Below are positions 23,401 to 35,233 of a DNA stretch of 64,000 nucleotides, in pieces. The stretch is from Paracyclopina nana (lineage: Eukaryota > Arthropoda > Copepoda > Cyclopoida > Cyclopettidae): NCBI GenBank assembly GCA_019096065.1, contig JAGUCH010000008.1, positions 4,035,001-4,099,000 of the forward strand, read 5' to 3'. Position numbers and translations under genes: made by a program. Every line of letters starts with the position of its first letter. Within the stretch, counting starts at the first letter, position 1. The notes beneath the pieces are model-generated. The model was given only the letters and a program-made list of their open reading frames with translations. It did no database searches and was not told the DNA's origin.

Positions 23401-24315
23401 ATGAAGGTCGTTACAGCCAGCATCTTTTTGGGGGTCCTGCTGAATTTCCTCGGTGTAGGGATCAAGGTCTGCTTTAGCTCACTTTTTTAGCATAATTTAT
23501 GACTGGTGGAGAATTTTCAGGCTTGCCCTGTGGGCATTGGTGAGCCAAACGCCAAGTGGCTGTGCACATTATGGAACAGGGTCAATGTGGAATCAACAAA
23601 GCAGGCTCAGGCCAAAAATGACGACGAGCATGACCCAAACGAGATATCAAGGGCACCAACCGAAGAAGAGCTTAAGTATGGTTTTATCTTATGAAAGCTC
23701 TTATTTGTAGTAATAATTTGCAAAAAACATTAGTTGTTGTTGTAACACATATTTATTTATGCTTAGCGAGGGGACAAAAAACTGAGTTACTTTAAAATAG
23801 GCGAAAGAGGGTTTTCAATTGGAAAAATCCGAGTGCTGCTTTACAAGCCGGAGTGACAATCAGTTTTATAATTTCGAGTGGGTTGTTCCAATTTGAAATC
23901 TGACTAGTCACGTACAAAGGCCAAGTAGGCTCGGTGAACTAAATATTAACACGTGGAAATCGCATCAAAAAATAAAAGAGCCTTTCTTTCTCTCAGGGAA
24001 TTGTTCCACGTTGATGATGTTTTTGACGAAATCCGAGATCGGGAAAAGATGAGGCAGGCTGAGAAACAGGAGGAAGCTCTGCGAAAAATGCACATGAAAA
24101 ACATCCTTTCAGCCGAGGAAGTAATGAACAAGATTCACGATTACGACGAGGAAGAGATGCCCGGCTCTGGCTCCATTTTCCCCTTTTTGAGCCAAGCCAG
24201 GCCTCTCTACCAGAGCATACCTTTTCAAACCTCCATGTCACTCTCTGATTGGATGGGAACTGCCAGGCTCAAAGACGCCATAATCATTGATCCTAACCAG
24301 TGGCATGCGAACTGA
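23401..24315 (+). CDS. Secreted helical protein of unknown family
   Basis: Three exons join in phase: 23401-23466, 23521-23675 and 23997-24315 (TGA), giving 179 residues. The first exon is exactly a signal peptide (MKVVTASIFLGVLLNFLGVG). The mature part starts ACPVGIGEPNAKWLCTLWNR with two cysteines. It then becomes acidic and strongly helical with heptad-like charge (REKMRQAEKQEEALRKMHMK) and ends in a more hydrophobic tail (LYQSIPFQTSMSLSDWMG). The first intron is only 54 nt. There are no dibasic peptide-hormone cassettes, so a neuropeptide precursor is not favoured. I do not recognise the family. It converges on the nearest innexin gene with about 190 bp between stop codons. Confidence 0.7.
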
Positions 24316-24507
24316 ATGCAGTGAGCATCATCGATTTGCCATAAATTGTACTACTACATGCTAAGAAGCGTAGGGAAATTTGTTTCTTCTTTGATGATCT
24401 CCCAGTAGAAAAATACTGAAGGCTCATCATGATGTCATCTGCAGCTGTATTGCAAAATGATAATAATACTCCAAAATCCATATAAATGCAGACATAGTAA
24501 GGTGTTT

Positions 24508-26235
24508 TCATGCAATTTTTAAGGTTTTCGCATCCAGGCTCCTGGGAGGATCTTGCATTAGTGGTGGAGGCTCAGAGTCTTCAGGAGTTGCTTCTTGCTT
24601 TGCTTTTGCCACCAGGTCGAGTTTGTCTGGGTCCAAAGAGGCTCCATCTTCCAAATTGGCCAAAGCCTTGTAAGTATCTGATAGCCTCTCTTTGGCCAAG
24701 TTGATGAGAAAGTCATAGAAGAACCGCTTATTTAGGTTTTTCGACATTTGGTAGAGGACGAACCAATCGCCAATTTTGATGTCTCTAATGTAGGCCTCTA
24801 GAATATCGAGGTTTTTGCTTCGTTTAAAATACCTATTAATCAAATTGACGCTTTTGAAGAACTCTTTTTCTAAATGAATTTTTGTGGATAAGGACCTGTG
24901 CATTTTGATTTTCATGAGCCAAAATCTAATTTTACCACTGGAGATTTGGAAACCTCGACAGATGATCCGAATTAGGCCTAGTATGGCGATGGTGACGTAC
25001 CAAAACCACAATACGAGGTAGACCTTATCTATGACAATATTTAGGGACAGGATACAAATGGCCTGATGGCCCACGGGAACTCCACCAGTGCCATACTTCC
25101 AAAAAGTGCAACTTGCAATTCTGGGAAAGGCCTCGCACATTGGGTTGACTAGGTCGAGTATTTCAACCTCCTCTGGAGGCAAACTGTAATGCCTGTAATG
25201 CAAAAATACGGTCAGAATTCCAATGGCTTTCACATAAACTTCTCAGTCTTCTCTACTACAGCTAGTACATGTATACTTGCGGCCCGTAGAACAGAAATTG
25301 ATGCTGCAGGAAAGCATCCGTGATGAAAAACTGCGACACCACGACCAAAAAGTTGAGGATTTCGCAGGCGAAGAAAATCATGGCATACTTGTTGTATTTG
25401 TTCTGCAAATTGTGCTTGAATGTGCTCAGCAATCGGGCCATTTTCTCATCACCTTCCTCGATGATTTTGCCAGTTGTGCCTTTGCCCAGAAACTTCATTA
25501 ATCCTGCGTTAAGCTGTTCTAAGGCAAGAGAATCAAGCAGAAAACATAACTATATACTTGCCTCCTTCGGACATGAGCCAAATGACTCTTGGAAAGTAGA
25601 AAAGAAATGCTTGAAAAATGAGGAAAATGGACACCCATTGATAATACGAGTTGTACACAGGATTGTCCGACTGATTTTTCCTCGCACATTGGCCTTGAAA
25701 GTCGCGAGGGATGTTGAAGGTGCTATACATCCAGCAATAAGACTTGAGCACTTTTTCACTCACGGCTTCACCGGGCTGAAACATGAAATTAAAATTATTG
25801 GGACCAGTGAATAATTACAGCAATTTTTCCCTAGGAAAAATAGCATTCAGCCAGGATGTTTACTTTTGATCCTACAGCCTAGCATGAGTCATGTCTTGAG
25901 CAGTTTTCACTGTTGATGCTTAAGTATAAGCTCTGCTTGCTCAGCTCCGCGTAAAAAAGCGATAACTATTTTTAAAAGGTGATAAAGTGTGCACTCACCA
26001 AATCACACTGGATGGGGTCTCCAAAAAGCTGGTTGCAGGTGACCAGAACAGAGAATCCACTCAATATGGTAACAGACCTTCATTTATGGCAGAAAAAATG
26101 TAGCCTCAGAAAGTGATACGGTTTTTTTACATACCATTGGTAAAAAAGCTTGAAGGTCCAGTTATCAATAGATAAGTCTTTGTTGCCGAGCAAGAGTGAA
26201 GTCACAGCTTGGATACCACCCAAAACTGCAGCCAT
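24508..26235 (-). CDS. Innexin (gap-junction channel protein), gene A of the tandem array
   Basis: Exons on the minus strand: 26235-26135, 26077-25999, 25775-25562, 25503-25269, 25192-24896 and 24832-24508. The protein has 416 residues. It shows the innexin plan: N-terminus with SIDNWTFKLFYQW, TM1, first loop with QLFGDPIQC and SYCWMYS, YYQWV at TM2, a cytosolic loop (NLQNKYNKYA), TM3, second loop with NPMCEAFPRIASC and CILSLNIVIDK, TM4, then GDWFVLYQMSKNLNKRFF. Innexins form gap junctions and hemichannels. The first exon is split after FYQW by an intron that the other three genes lack. The third intron uses a GC donor (GGAG/GCAAGT). A 63-nt in-frame intron (24895-24833) must be removed to match the siblings; read through, the frame stays open and adds 21 residues (437 in total). 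The C-tail is proline- and glutamate-rich. Confidence 0.92.
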
Positions 26236-26749
26236 ATTTTCCCTTCTGATTCTCCTCTTCCTCCCTTGAAGCTTCAGGTGAATATGGGCGTGCTTTTTTT
26301 CAAGCTAAAAGCTCAGGCAAGCCGTTTGGAAAGCATGAGAGCTAGCTAGATGATAAGGAGAAAGCTCCTGAAGCTTCGACGGATATGACTGAAAATGGGA
26401 GATAAAAATCGCCATGACCTTTTCAGCCCATTTGCTTTTTAAAAAGCGAGGTTGCGAGACTTGACCTTGAATCGTTCCGATCACAATTCAAGCTTAGCAG
26501 GGTTGAGTGATTTTTCCACATAGCCAAAGTTCCGCAAGAAACAGCGTGTTGTTATTGTGTGTTTTGTTTTGAAACAAGTGAGGCGTTTTAATACAGTTCA
26601 TTCTTGCCAAAAATCGATGATACTACACAAAACTGTCATTCATTCACGATTAACATGAGTTGTATCACAGGAAGAACAAAATAAGAGTAAGAAGGGTACG
26701 TTAATTTAAGTGGTTTTTTGTATCACGCAACCTCGTCGCTGTTTTTGCA

Positions 26750-29700
26750 CTAGCGTCGATTTCGGAGTCTTTTAACAGCAGCAGATGCCATCATAGCCTT
26801 GTGTTTGGCACTCATGGCTCCTTTTCCCTGTTTTATGAGCATTCTTTGCTTCCCACTGATCCCGCCCCCTCCGCCACCCCCACTTGTGTCAAGGTCGCCC
26901 TCCACACGAAGCAGAGGGTTGCCACGCCTCCGAGGGCCTTCTTCGTCATCATCATCATCATCGCCGCCATCTTGAGACGACCCACTTCCACCTGAACCAG
27001 ATGAAGCTATTGAGCCTTTTCTTGACTCTGATTTGGACGATCCTGGCCCGTTTCGGTGCCGCTCGAGGTCAGCTTCTGTGAGGCAGATTTCTGGCTCCTC
27101 CGGCTCAATTTTCGGATCCGGGTTGACTGTCAACGACATCACAGTGAGGTATTCGGCAAAAAATCTCTGGTTGAGGTTCTTGGACATTTGGTAGAGCACA
27201 AACCAGTCGCCTATGGAGCAGTGGAGGATGTAGTGTTGGATATGTTTGACATGAGCATTGTTCTTGAAGTATCGCCGCATTTTCATTCGGATGAGGCCGT
27301 ATCTATATATTTAGGAAGGTGTTTACTATTGAAGTAAACTAATTAAAAATACTTTCAGTCGTTACCTAACTCGTGAGGATGACACCTGAGCAGACCTGGT
27401 GAAGATCCTGACAGTGCCAACGACAACGATGAAACAGTGCCATATCCAGAGGATCAAAAAGACCTTGTCATTGATCATATTGAGCCCGAGGATGCAAATG
27501 GCATGCCGATTGTCCTCTCGGCCACCCATGCCATACCTGTGGTATCTGCAGGCAGCCATTTTGGGAAACACTTCGCACATGGGGTCCACGAGGCCGAGCC
27601 GATCGCGTTCTTCGGCCTCAACTGTGTAATACCTGCAATTAGCCCGAATCACAGCCAGGTAATTATAGGGGTCGAAATGATGCACAAATAGTTTTCCAAG
27701 TCTCTAATTTGGACGGTCTAGTTGATGTTTCTTGTTAGGCCACAAGGAAAAAGAAAGCCATGGAAAATACCGAAGTAGGAGTGAAATTGAAAGCATTAAG
27801 GTAAAGCTCGTGCAATTTGCCAGCTTCGCTTTAGTTCAATAGCAGAGCACAGTTGAAAGTGCTAATTACGTCAGTCATTGGTCCTTGAAAAGAGAGAGCA
27901 GCAGAATTGTTGGGGTCACACACGAGCTCTCTCACCTGTAAATTTGAATTCCGTATTCCAAGTATTGATCCAGCAGGAATTTGTGAGTCAGAAAAACGGA
28001 GAACAAAGATAAGCAGACGTTCATGAGTTCACAGAAAAAGAATCCAAAAGCGTATCGGTTGAACTTGTTGTGGACATGTTCTTGGAAATGTTTGAGCATC
28101 CGACTGATTTTCTCCTCGGATGCATCGACAACTCTTCCAGTTGTACCTGAAAAGCAGATGCACAGCATCGGTATTATTGTCAACTTGTATTAGGACCTAA
28201 CTTGATTGACGCTAAGAAGGGGCAGCTGAATATGTGCGCTAGCCAAAATGCTTTTTTCAGCCTATTACTATAAACAGGATTTTACGATTTTTATCAGGCC
28301 AGGTTAAAAATGTATTTGTAAATATGCTGTTATTGAACCGTGGCACTTTTTTGCTGATTATCATTTTACTATGCTAGCCTGAACAAAATGAATTATGTCC
28401 ACTATTTTATAAGAAGTCATCAGATTCTGCTTTAAACTGTTTGCTGATTTAATTCCCCACTGTGCGCAACAGCAAGCTTTCTGCTGTTCGTTTAGACCCT
28501 TTTTGTCCACTAAGTAAAACAAAACATCATCCAATCCATATTAAAAGGCCAGAAAAGCATCGTTGTTCATGACGTGATTGCAATACTTAATGTGACGTCA
28601 CGACTTGAGTTGGCTAGTGCGAATAAGGCTGAATTGCGAAAAAAGCCCGGCCAGAAAACGTCCTAAAATAAAGGCTAAGCAGTAACTTTTCCCTCGCGCG
28701 AATTCGAACTATTTTGCATTTTTTCATTCAAGAATACAAGATTGAGTGGGCAAAAGCGACTCTTTTTTTTTTCGTCTGGCTTATCTCGTAAAAACCTGGA
28801 TATTTTTTACCTTTGACAATGTAAGACATGAGGCCACCTTCCATAATGAGCCAGATACATCTTGGAATGTAATAAAGGCCGGCCTGAAAGGCCAGAAAAA
28901 TGGAGACCCACTGATAATAAGTGTTGTAGAGATGAGTGCCATCGATTTTTTTTCTCGCGCAGGGAAATTGAAAGGTGGATGGCATGTCAAAACTGCTGTA
29001 CATCCAACAAAAGCTGTTTAATACGTCGTCGTCCACACTGTCCTCGGCCTTTAAGAGAAAAAAGTACATATATATGAATGATGAGTGAGCAGGGAATATT
29101 TTCCTTTGACTTCTACATATGCTATTTTACACAGGGTCATCAGTTTTGTTAACCTACTACAGCTGTAGCAAAATTAACACACCCAATTTGGGGGAGAAAA
29201 AAGACAGAAATTCACTGTTGCTTGCAAATGCGTTTTGAATTACTCTCTGGTCTTTGCAATGCCTTTGACAGTTTGCTTACTTAAGATTGGCTTACAAGAA
29301 AGCTGCCTTTTTCGCCAAAAGGCAACACCTGCATTGTGTCCGATCTGCAAATCATACTTTTCTGTGCTTTGTTAATTTTTCAAATTGGCTGCTGTATCAA
29401 GCCTCGCAGAGCTGTTGCCCGCTTTTTTGCAACTTCAATTCTTGGCAAATATATAAGTCAGGAGTTGAGCTTTTGAACTTTAGTGCATTTCCCACAATGC
29501 AATATGTACAATGTAAGCTAATTTAAAAAGTGCATCATCAATTCCGTTTGCATTTCTGGGATTCGCCTTTTTGGTAATTCCACATTCATGCTCACATTAT
29601 TTGAAAGCTAGTATGAAATACGGCAATGGATATTTTTTTTCTAGATTTCGAGACAGTTTTTCCGTGCTATTGGACCATGAAGTGACGCCTCCTAGCTTAT

Positions 29701-30173
29701 CTTTGAGGATGTAGCAAAACGATGAATGAATAGCAGCTCTTTTAAAATCATTAATTACTCTTGCTTTAACCATATGTCTTTTGTCAACTTCAACCCTTTT
29801 TGTAATAGTCTCATTGAGAGGCTTAAAAGGCTGACAGATTTGCACGACTGCATTCTCAGAGAAATTGAGCTGCTATTTTCTATGTGCTTCATAAATCACC
29901 ACTCTGCTGTTTGCTACTAGGCTTCTACACCAGAGAAGCTAAAGAGAAGAGTGTCCTCACCCCCAAAAAGAGGCAAAAAATGCAGAAAATTACCGTTTCG
30001 CACTGCACTGGCTCCCCAAAGAATTGGCTGGTTTGCACTAGCACAGAGCACACGACGAAAAGTGTGACCGACCATTTGTAGTGCAACTTGAATGTCAAGT
30101 TGTCAATGCTCACTTCACCGACACCAAGGAAGATTTCAGTGGCAGTTTTGGCGATGCCAATGGCTGCTGCCAT
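26750..30173 (-). CDS. Innexin, gene B of the tandem array
   Basis: Exons on the minus strand: 30173-29994, 29048-28811, 28146-27936, 27632-27366 and 27302-26750, all in phase, giving 482 residues. Innexin features: SIDNLTFKLHYKW, QFFGEPVQC, NSFCWMYSSF, NTYYQWVSIFL at TM2, second loop DPMCEVFPKMAAC and CILGLNMINDK, and GDWFVLYQMSKNLNQRFFAEY after TM4. The C-terminal tail is the longest of the four, with a serine/glycine-rich part, an aspartate/glutamate run, a glycine run and a basic end (AAVKRLRNRR), suggesting a regulatory cytoplasmic tail. Exon 1 is 180 nt, as in gene C. The introns are longer than in the other innexins. Function as a gap-junction subunit is from family. Confidence 0.93.
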
Positions 30174-31244
30174 ACTTATTCAAGTCGCACTACCACAATT
30201 GTTTTTGAATAGTCCTCGTGAAAGGAGGAGGCAGATGTTTCATCACATCGGCCTCCATTTGGTTGGGAGGTGTGGCCCACAACCCAGCCTACTTTGGGCT
30301 GTGGTAGGCTGATGATAATAATAATAATTTCGGTTGTGTCACTTGGACTGTCGCCGCTACCACGCAGTACATGGTCACGCTACTGCTGCTGCTGCTCTCT
30401 TTCAGCTTTTTGTCAAATGAGACTCAGGAGCCAGCAGCACCTATGCAAAGAGAGCTTGAGTGTACACTGAATTGCTCTCGAAAGCTCGACAAACTTGAAA
30501 GGCTATTGTGTTTTGACCCGCGGCGTACGTACGTGCGAGCTAACGCTGCATATATATCAATTCTAATTTGAAAAAGATACTAATTTTACAGCTAGGTATG
30601 CCCCGTAGTGTATCAAATGGATGCTACGCATAATTGCGCAACTTGGCAGTTTTTACTATGGGGTAGGATAATTAGGAAAAAATATGGACCACTTTGAAGC
30701 ATCTAGAGATCCACTACTCATTTTAACAAGCGTTTTGCGAGCCGCACAGCAAATGTGGCAGCTGTAAGCCAGTTATAATGAGCATTATGTGAAACAGACA
30801 ATAGTGATTTTTTCCCTGAACTGAAAACTCAAGAGACACATCTCGCTCGTTTCGTTAGTCGTTCTCTCTAGGCAAGATGAAACGAAGACGCGAGCTGTTC
30901 TTACTTATATCCGCACCTGAGCTGCTTTATCATGTGCGCGTGCTAGGAGAAAGACTTAAAAACCGACCATTACGTAACAATGCTTCATTACAGTTATTGA
31001 ACACATTTCAATTGTTTGACAAGTCGAGATTATCATCAAGCGAGCTTGGGGCGTTGAAATAGGCAACGTTTGAGAAAGACAAATTATACCCTTGACTTCT
31101 CATGTTCACAGGTCTAATGATTTTAACTTTGTTTTTTCGAGCTTTCACGTCGTCGTTCTTAAACAGCAGGATGATGACCCTGGAAAATCGAGGAAAGAAA
31201 GCATCGAATAAAGTAGCCTGTTTCGTACTACTACATAGTAGCTA
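30174..31244. other. Spacer between innexin genes, left of a transposon
   Basis: This is the likely 5' flank of innexin gene B. Short open frames on the plus strand carry no family motifs. A run of repeated CTG/GCT trinucleotides lies near 30380-30395. Confidence 0.4.
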
Positions 31245-31937
31245 TACAGACTGTCCCGGAGATTTCTGCACACTTAGAATTCAAAAGTTTGTGTTACAAA
31301 TTCGGGAAATATTAGACACAATGGATATCATTGGAAAGCTTGAATCTTTGGCCATCTTTTTTTGCTTCGATGGATAAAAGAAATTAAAAGTAAAAAAATG
31401 AGAAAACTCAATTTTCCTGAGGTACCCTTAATTTTTCTCCCAAAAAAGCAAATTTGCCAAAATCGGCTATTATTGACCAAATTTTCAGCTAAGCTATTCC
31501 TGGCTATTTTTTGACATTTTTTCATGAAAAAAAATCTTGCAGCACTGTGCTGGCTCATCAGAAAGGTGGTTGAGGGCCACTGCCTACTAAAAAAGTTTCA
31601 AAATTGGTGTTTTTAAAAAAACATCACATCTTTGGGATTTTTTGTTTATGAATATCAAATGTTTAACCAATTTTATGTGAAATTGAATAAATAATTTTTT
31701 TGTGAAAGTGACTTTTCATCACGAAAATCAGTGAAAACGGGCGTGAATTTGGAGTAACTATCAATTTTGTGGTCTAAATCAAAATGTGAATTAATACTTT
31801 TTAAAAATCTCAAAACTAAAAAAGATGGCTTAATTTTCAAGCTTTCCAACGGTATCCATTGTGTCTATAGTATTTCTAGAAGTTCAAACACAAACTTTTT
31901 ATTTCAAAGTGTACAGAAATCTACGGGACAGACTGTA
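31245..31937. mobile_element. TA-flanked inverted-repeat element (mariner-like MITE)
   Basis: The ends read TACAGACTGTCCC on the left and GGGACAGACTGTA on the right, inverse with one mismatch, flanked by TA (31243-31244 and 31938-31939). The inverted arms extend about 115 bp inwards (left to about 31360, right from about 31825), diverged but clearly alignable, for example ATTGGAAAGCTTGAA against its inverse TTCAAGCTTTCCAAC. No transposase frame is present in the AT-rich centre. A TA target site is typical of Tc1/mariner superfamily elements. Confidence 0.78.
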
Positions 31938-32378
31938 TAGGCATATGTGTGTAGTGCAGGGAGGAAGCTGCTTTTTTGCCTTTTTTCAGCTGAAATCTCA
32001 ACCGAAACCCAAGGTGTTTCTTCATCGGATTTTGCAGATGCAGCTGAACTTTTCTTGTATCCGTCAAATTAGCCACGACAAGTTTGAGGACAGCAGGTGG
32101 CTTTCTAATCAAATGGGCAAATGTCTTCATTGCGAATTCTCTACTACTAAGAGATAAGCAAGGTTGAGTGACCGCAAACTCTAAAAAGTTGCGACGAGTC
32201 ACGACATAACGATCTCAACAACAATTGTAGATCTGAGTTCGTATATTTAAGCAATCATAAGTGTGTCGCCAATAAGTGACAATAATTATTCTTTTAAGTC
32301 GTTTAACATGAATGAAATGCGATTTAGCTTTGTTTTGCATCATGGGATTTCTATGGAGGATACATGCCAATAATCTAA

Positions 32379-34311
32379 TCATTTGTCAAAAGTCAAATCA
32401 AACACTTTAGAATGGAGTGTGATGCTGGACAAATTTTTGCGTCCAAACTTGTTCAGTCCTGGTTTCATTGGCTTGTTGTTGTCGGTTGTGAAGTCGACCG
32501 AAAAGTTTTTCTCTCTGGGCAAAGGAGGGCACATATCTTCGCCCTCTTCCTCGTCCTCGTCCTCTTCCAATTCTGGGTCGGGATTAACCCGTCTGGACAG
32601 AAGTGTGAGGAATTCAGCAAAGAATCTGCGATTCATATTCCTGCTCATTTGATAGAGGACAAACCAGTCTCCATAGGAGCATTTTCTTATGTAGTGTTCC
32701 ACATGCTTCATATGCCCGTGGGCATGGAAGTATCGGTGAATGTGCATTTTGATGATGAAATACCTCAGTCTGCTGGAGGATACTTGAATTGTTCTGTAGA
32801 TCAGGCGTGAGATGCCGAAAATTGTGAGGAAACTGTACCAGAACCACAAAATGAGGAAAATCTACAGAGCAACAGTTATTACTATATACTAATTCTTGGC
32901 AATGGTATAAATTTCGCCCACCTTGTCATTGATCATGTTGAGGCCCAAAATACATATGGCTGATCGGACCTCTTGGCCACCTCCAGTTCCGTATCTGACA
33001 TAATTACAAGCTGCCACTCTGGGGAAAGCTTCGCACATAGGATTGGCCCCTTGCGTCATTGATATCTCCTCTTCTGGCAAACTGTAGTAGGATATCACAG
33101 AGGGGCCGTAGCGCAAAAATTGATACTTTAGGAAACGATTCGTGATGAACCATTGGGATAGAACGACTGTAAAGTTGAGCTGCTCACAGCAGAGGAACCA
33201 TGCAGCATAGGCGTTGTATTTGTTGTGCAAGTGTTCTTGAAAAGTTCGAATGAGCCCCTCTCGTTTTTCATCAGCATCTTCAACTATCTTCTCAGTGGCT
33301 CCCTTGGCTAGAAACTTCATGAGCCCCCCTTCAAGCATTAGCCAAAGAGCTCTACAAAGAAAAGGAGAAATACGTCTCAAAGCTCAGGTCAAATGACTGA
33401 AAGTTAGCAGCATGAAAGCTTGCGAGTGTCAAAAGAAGAGAAAATCATCTGAAGCCATTTTTTGCAACACACCGACACAAGGGGCATTTTTTGGCTATTT
33501 ATTATTAGTAGAAGAATAAGCCCCATGTCAGCCCTAAGTAGGCTTAGCTACAAAAAGTTGACAGAGATGCAATAGACTGTTGCTGCTGCTGTTCAAAGTT
33601 GTCCTAAGACCCACGAGAACACAGAGCTTTTCCCAGCCCCTGACCTATTGCTCGATCAACTGTATTCGTTCTGAGATGAGTTCCTGAGAAATCTGTGTGC
33701 CCCTGAAGCACAGACTTGAATCATTTCAGTGGTGAGATCCAAATGTCAAGAGGAGAAAGATCTGCACTCACATTTCCTTGAAAGCTTCTTCTCGTCCTGC
33801 TTCCCATCGTACAGTACATTTTTAGCCGCTATTAAGTTGGAGCTGACTCATGTTCGCTTTTCCTTACCTTGGGGCATAAAAGAGGCAAGCTGATACGACC
33901 AGGAAAAGGGAGACCCACTGATAATAGGAGTTGTACAGGGTCGAGCCATCGTGCTCTCTTTTGGTACACGCACCCTTGAAATTGAGGGGGATGTTGAAGC
34001 TGGAATACATCCAGCAATACGAGTTTAACACAGCTTCATTGACAGCTCCGCCATTCTGGAAAATTGAAAATTTCTCCACTGTAGTCCTACTGGCTCGATT
34101 GAACTGTTGTAGTGCTTTCACAATAAATTACCACTTCACAGTTGATGGGATCTCCGAAAAATTGCTTGCTGCTGGTGACTAGGCTGCATGCGAGAAGTAG
34201 TGTCGTGGAGGCTTTGTAGAATAGCTTGAAGGTGGCGTTGTCAATAGTGATTTGGTTGACCTCCAAAAAGTATTTGGTGGCTGTCGTTGCAGCTCCCAAG
34301 ATTTCCGCCAT
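32379..34311 (-). CDS. Innexin, gene C of the tandem array
   Basis: Exons on the minus strand: 34311-34132, 34055-33868, 33351-32922 and 32861-32379, phases agreeing, 426 residues. Features: TIDNATFKLFYKAS, QFFGDPINCE, NSYCWMYSSF, YNSYYQWVSLFL at TM2, LWLMLEGGLMKFLAKG, a cytosolic HLHNKYNAYA, second loop NPMCEAFPRVAAC and CILGLNMINDK, TM4 with ILWFWYSFLTIFG, then GDWFVLYQMSRNMNRRFFAEF. The C-tail has an acidic run (ELEEDEDEEEGED). Like its neighbours it should form gap-junction channels; tissue and partners are not visible from sequence. Its third exon fuses parts that are separate exons in genes A and B, so introns have been lost or gained within the array. Confidence 0.94.
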
Positions 34312-35233
34312 CGTTCACCAAAAAATGTGAAAATCAACACCGTAAAATCATGGACAAACTTCGAACTGCTCACGTGAAATAATGCAACAGCACTCACTGA
34401 TTTTTTGGCATCGCACCAAAAAAGCACTATGGCGCAACTGGCCAAAATATGACTCTAGCTAGGATAGGCAAAAAAAATTACAATATGCTCGTTCGTGTCA
34501 CTCTCTCTCTCTCTCCCTTATTTTGTTGCAAAGGTTGGGTTTCTGATGAACTTTCCCACTGAGTGCAAAATGAAAGGTGCGCACTTAGCTCAGTATGTTT
34601 TACAGCTCAGTGCTGCTCTACTGCATGAGATTTGCCTGCATGAGCAGCATAAGATAGCATGCTTAGATGCCTGAAATGAGAGGAATCAGTCCAAGCTTTG
34701 CCATTTCTAATGCCTCAAACATTTTCCATCCTCTTTCAGTTGAAAAGAAGAGAAGTAGATATTCAGAGGGTTTTTTTTCTAAAAATGTACTTTGACGTAA
34801 CTTTGAAAGTTTAGGCCTCTATCTTCGTTGGGTGCATGTGAAAGCTTTATAGTTGTCCCTACTTGAGCTCGCGTCGACTAATATTCCGAGTATGTAAACA
34901 AAAGTATTATATGTATTCGTGAATACTTTAGATAGCAAAGCTTGCTAAACGGATGCAGTACGAGGCCGAGAACACTACTGCTCCACTTTTACGAAGGGGT
35001 TTTACTACGCGGAATTTCACGATGAATTGCACTGTCAACGAGGTGGAATTTACGATAATTTTCAATCCAATTTAGCTAGATGTCAAACGTGTGAAATTTG
35101 TCAGGCTTATCCTATTGCATTTGTATTCAACTTTTTTTAGGTATGTATTTAGAAAAATGCAGGGATATTCTCCAGTCTTAATTTAGATGTCTTAATTTGG
35201 TGATGGCACTTTTTGGTGAAAATACTGCTGCAA
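34312..35233. other. Spacer between innexin genes C and D
   Basis: This is 5' flank of gene C and 3' flank of gene D. A CT dinucleotide run lies near 34498-34516. No gene was recognised. Confidence 0.5.
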
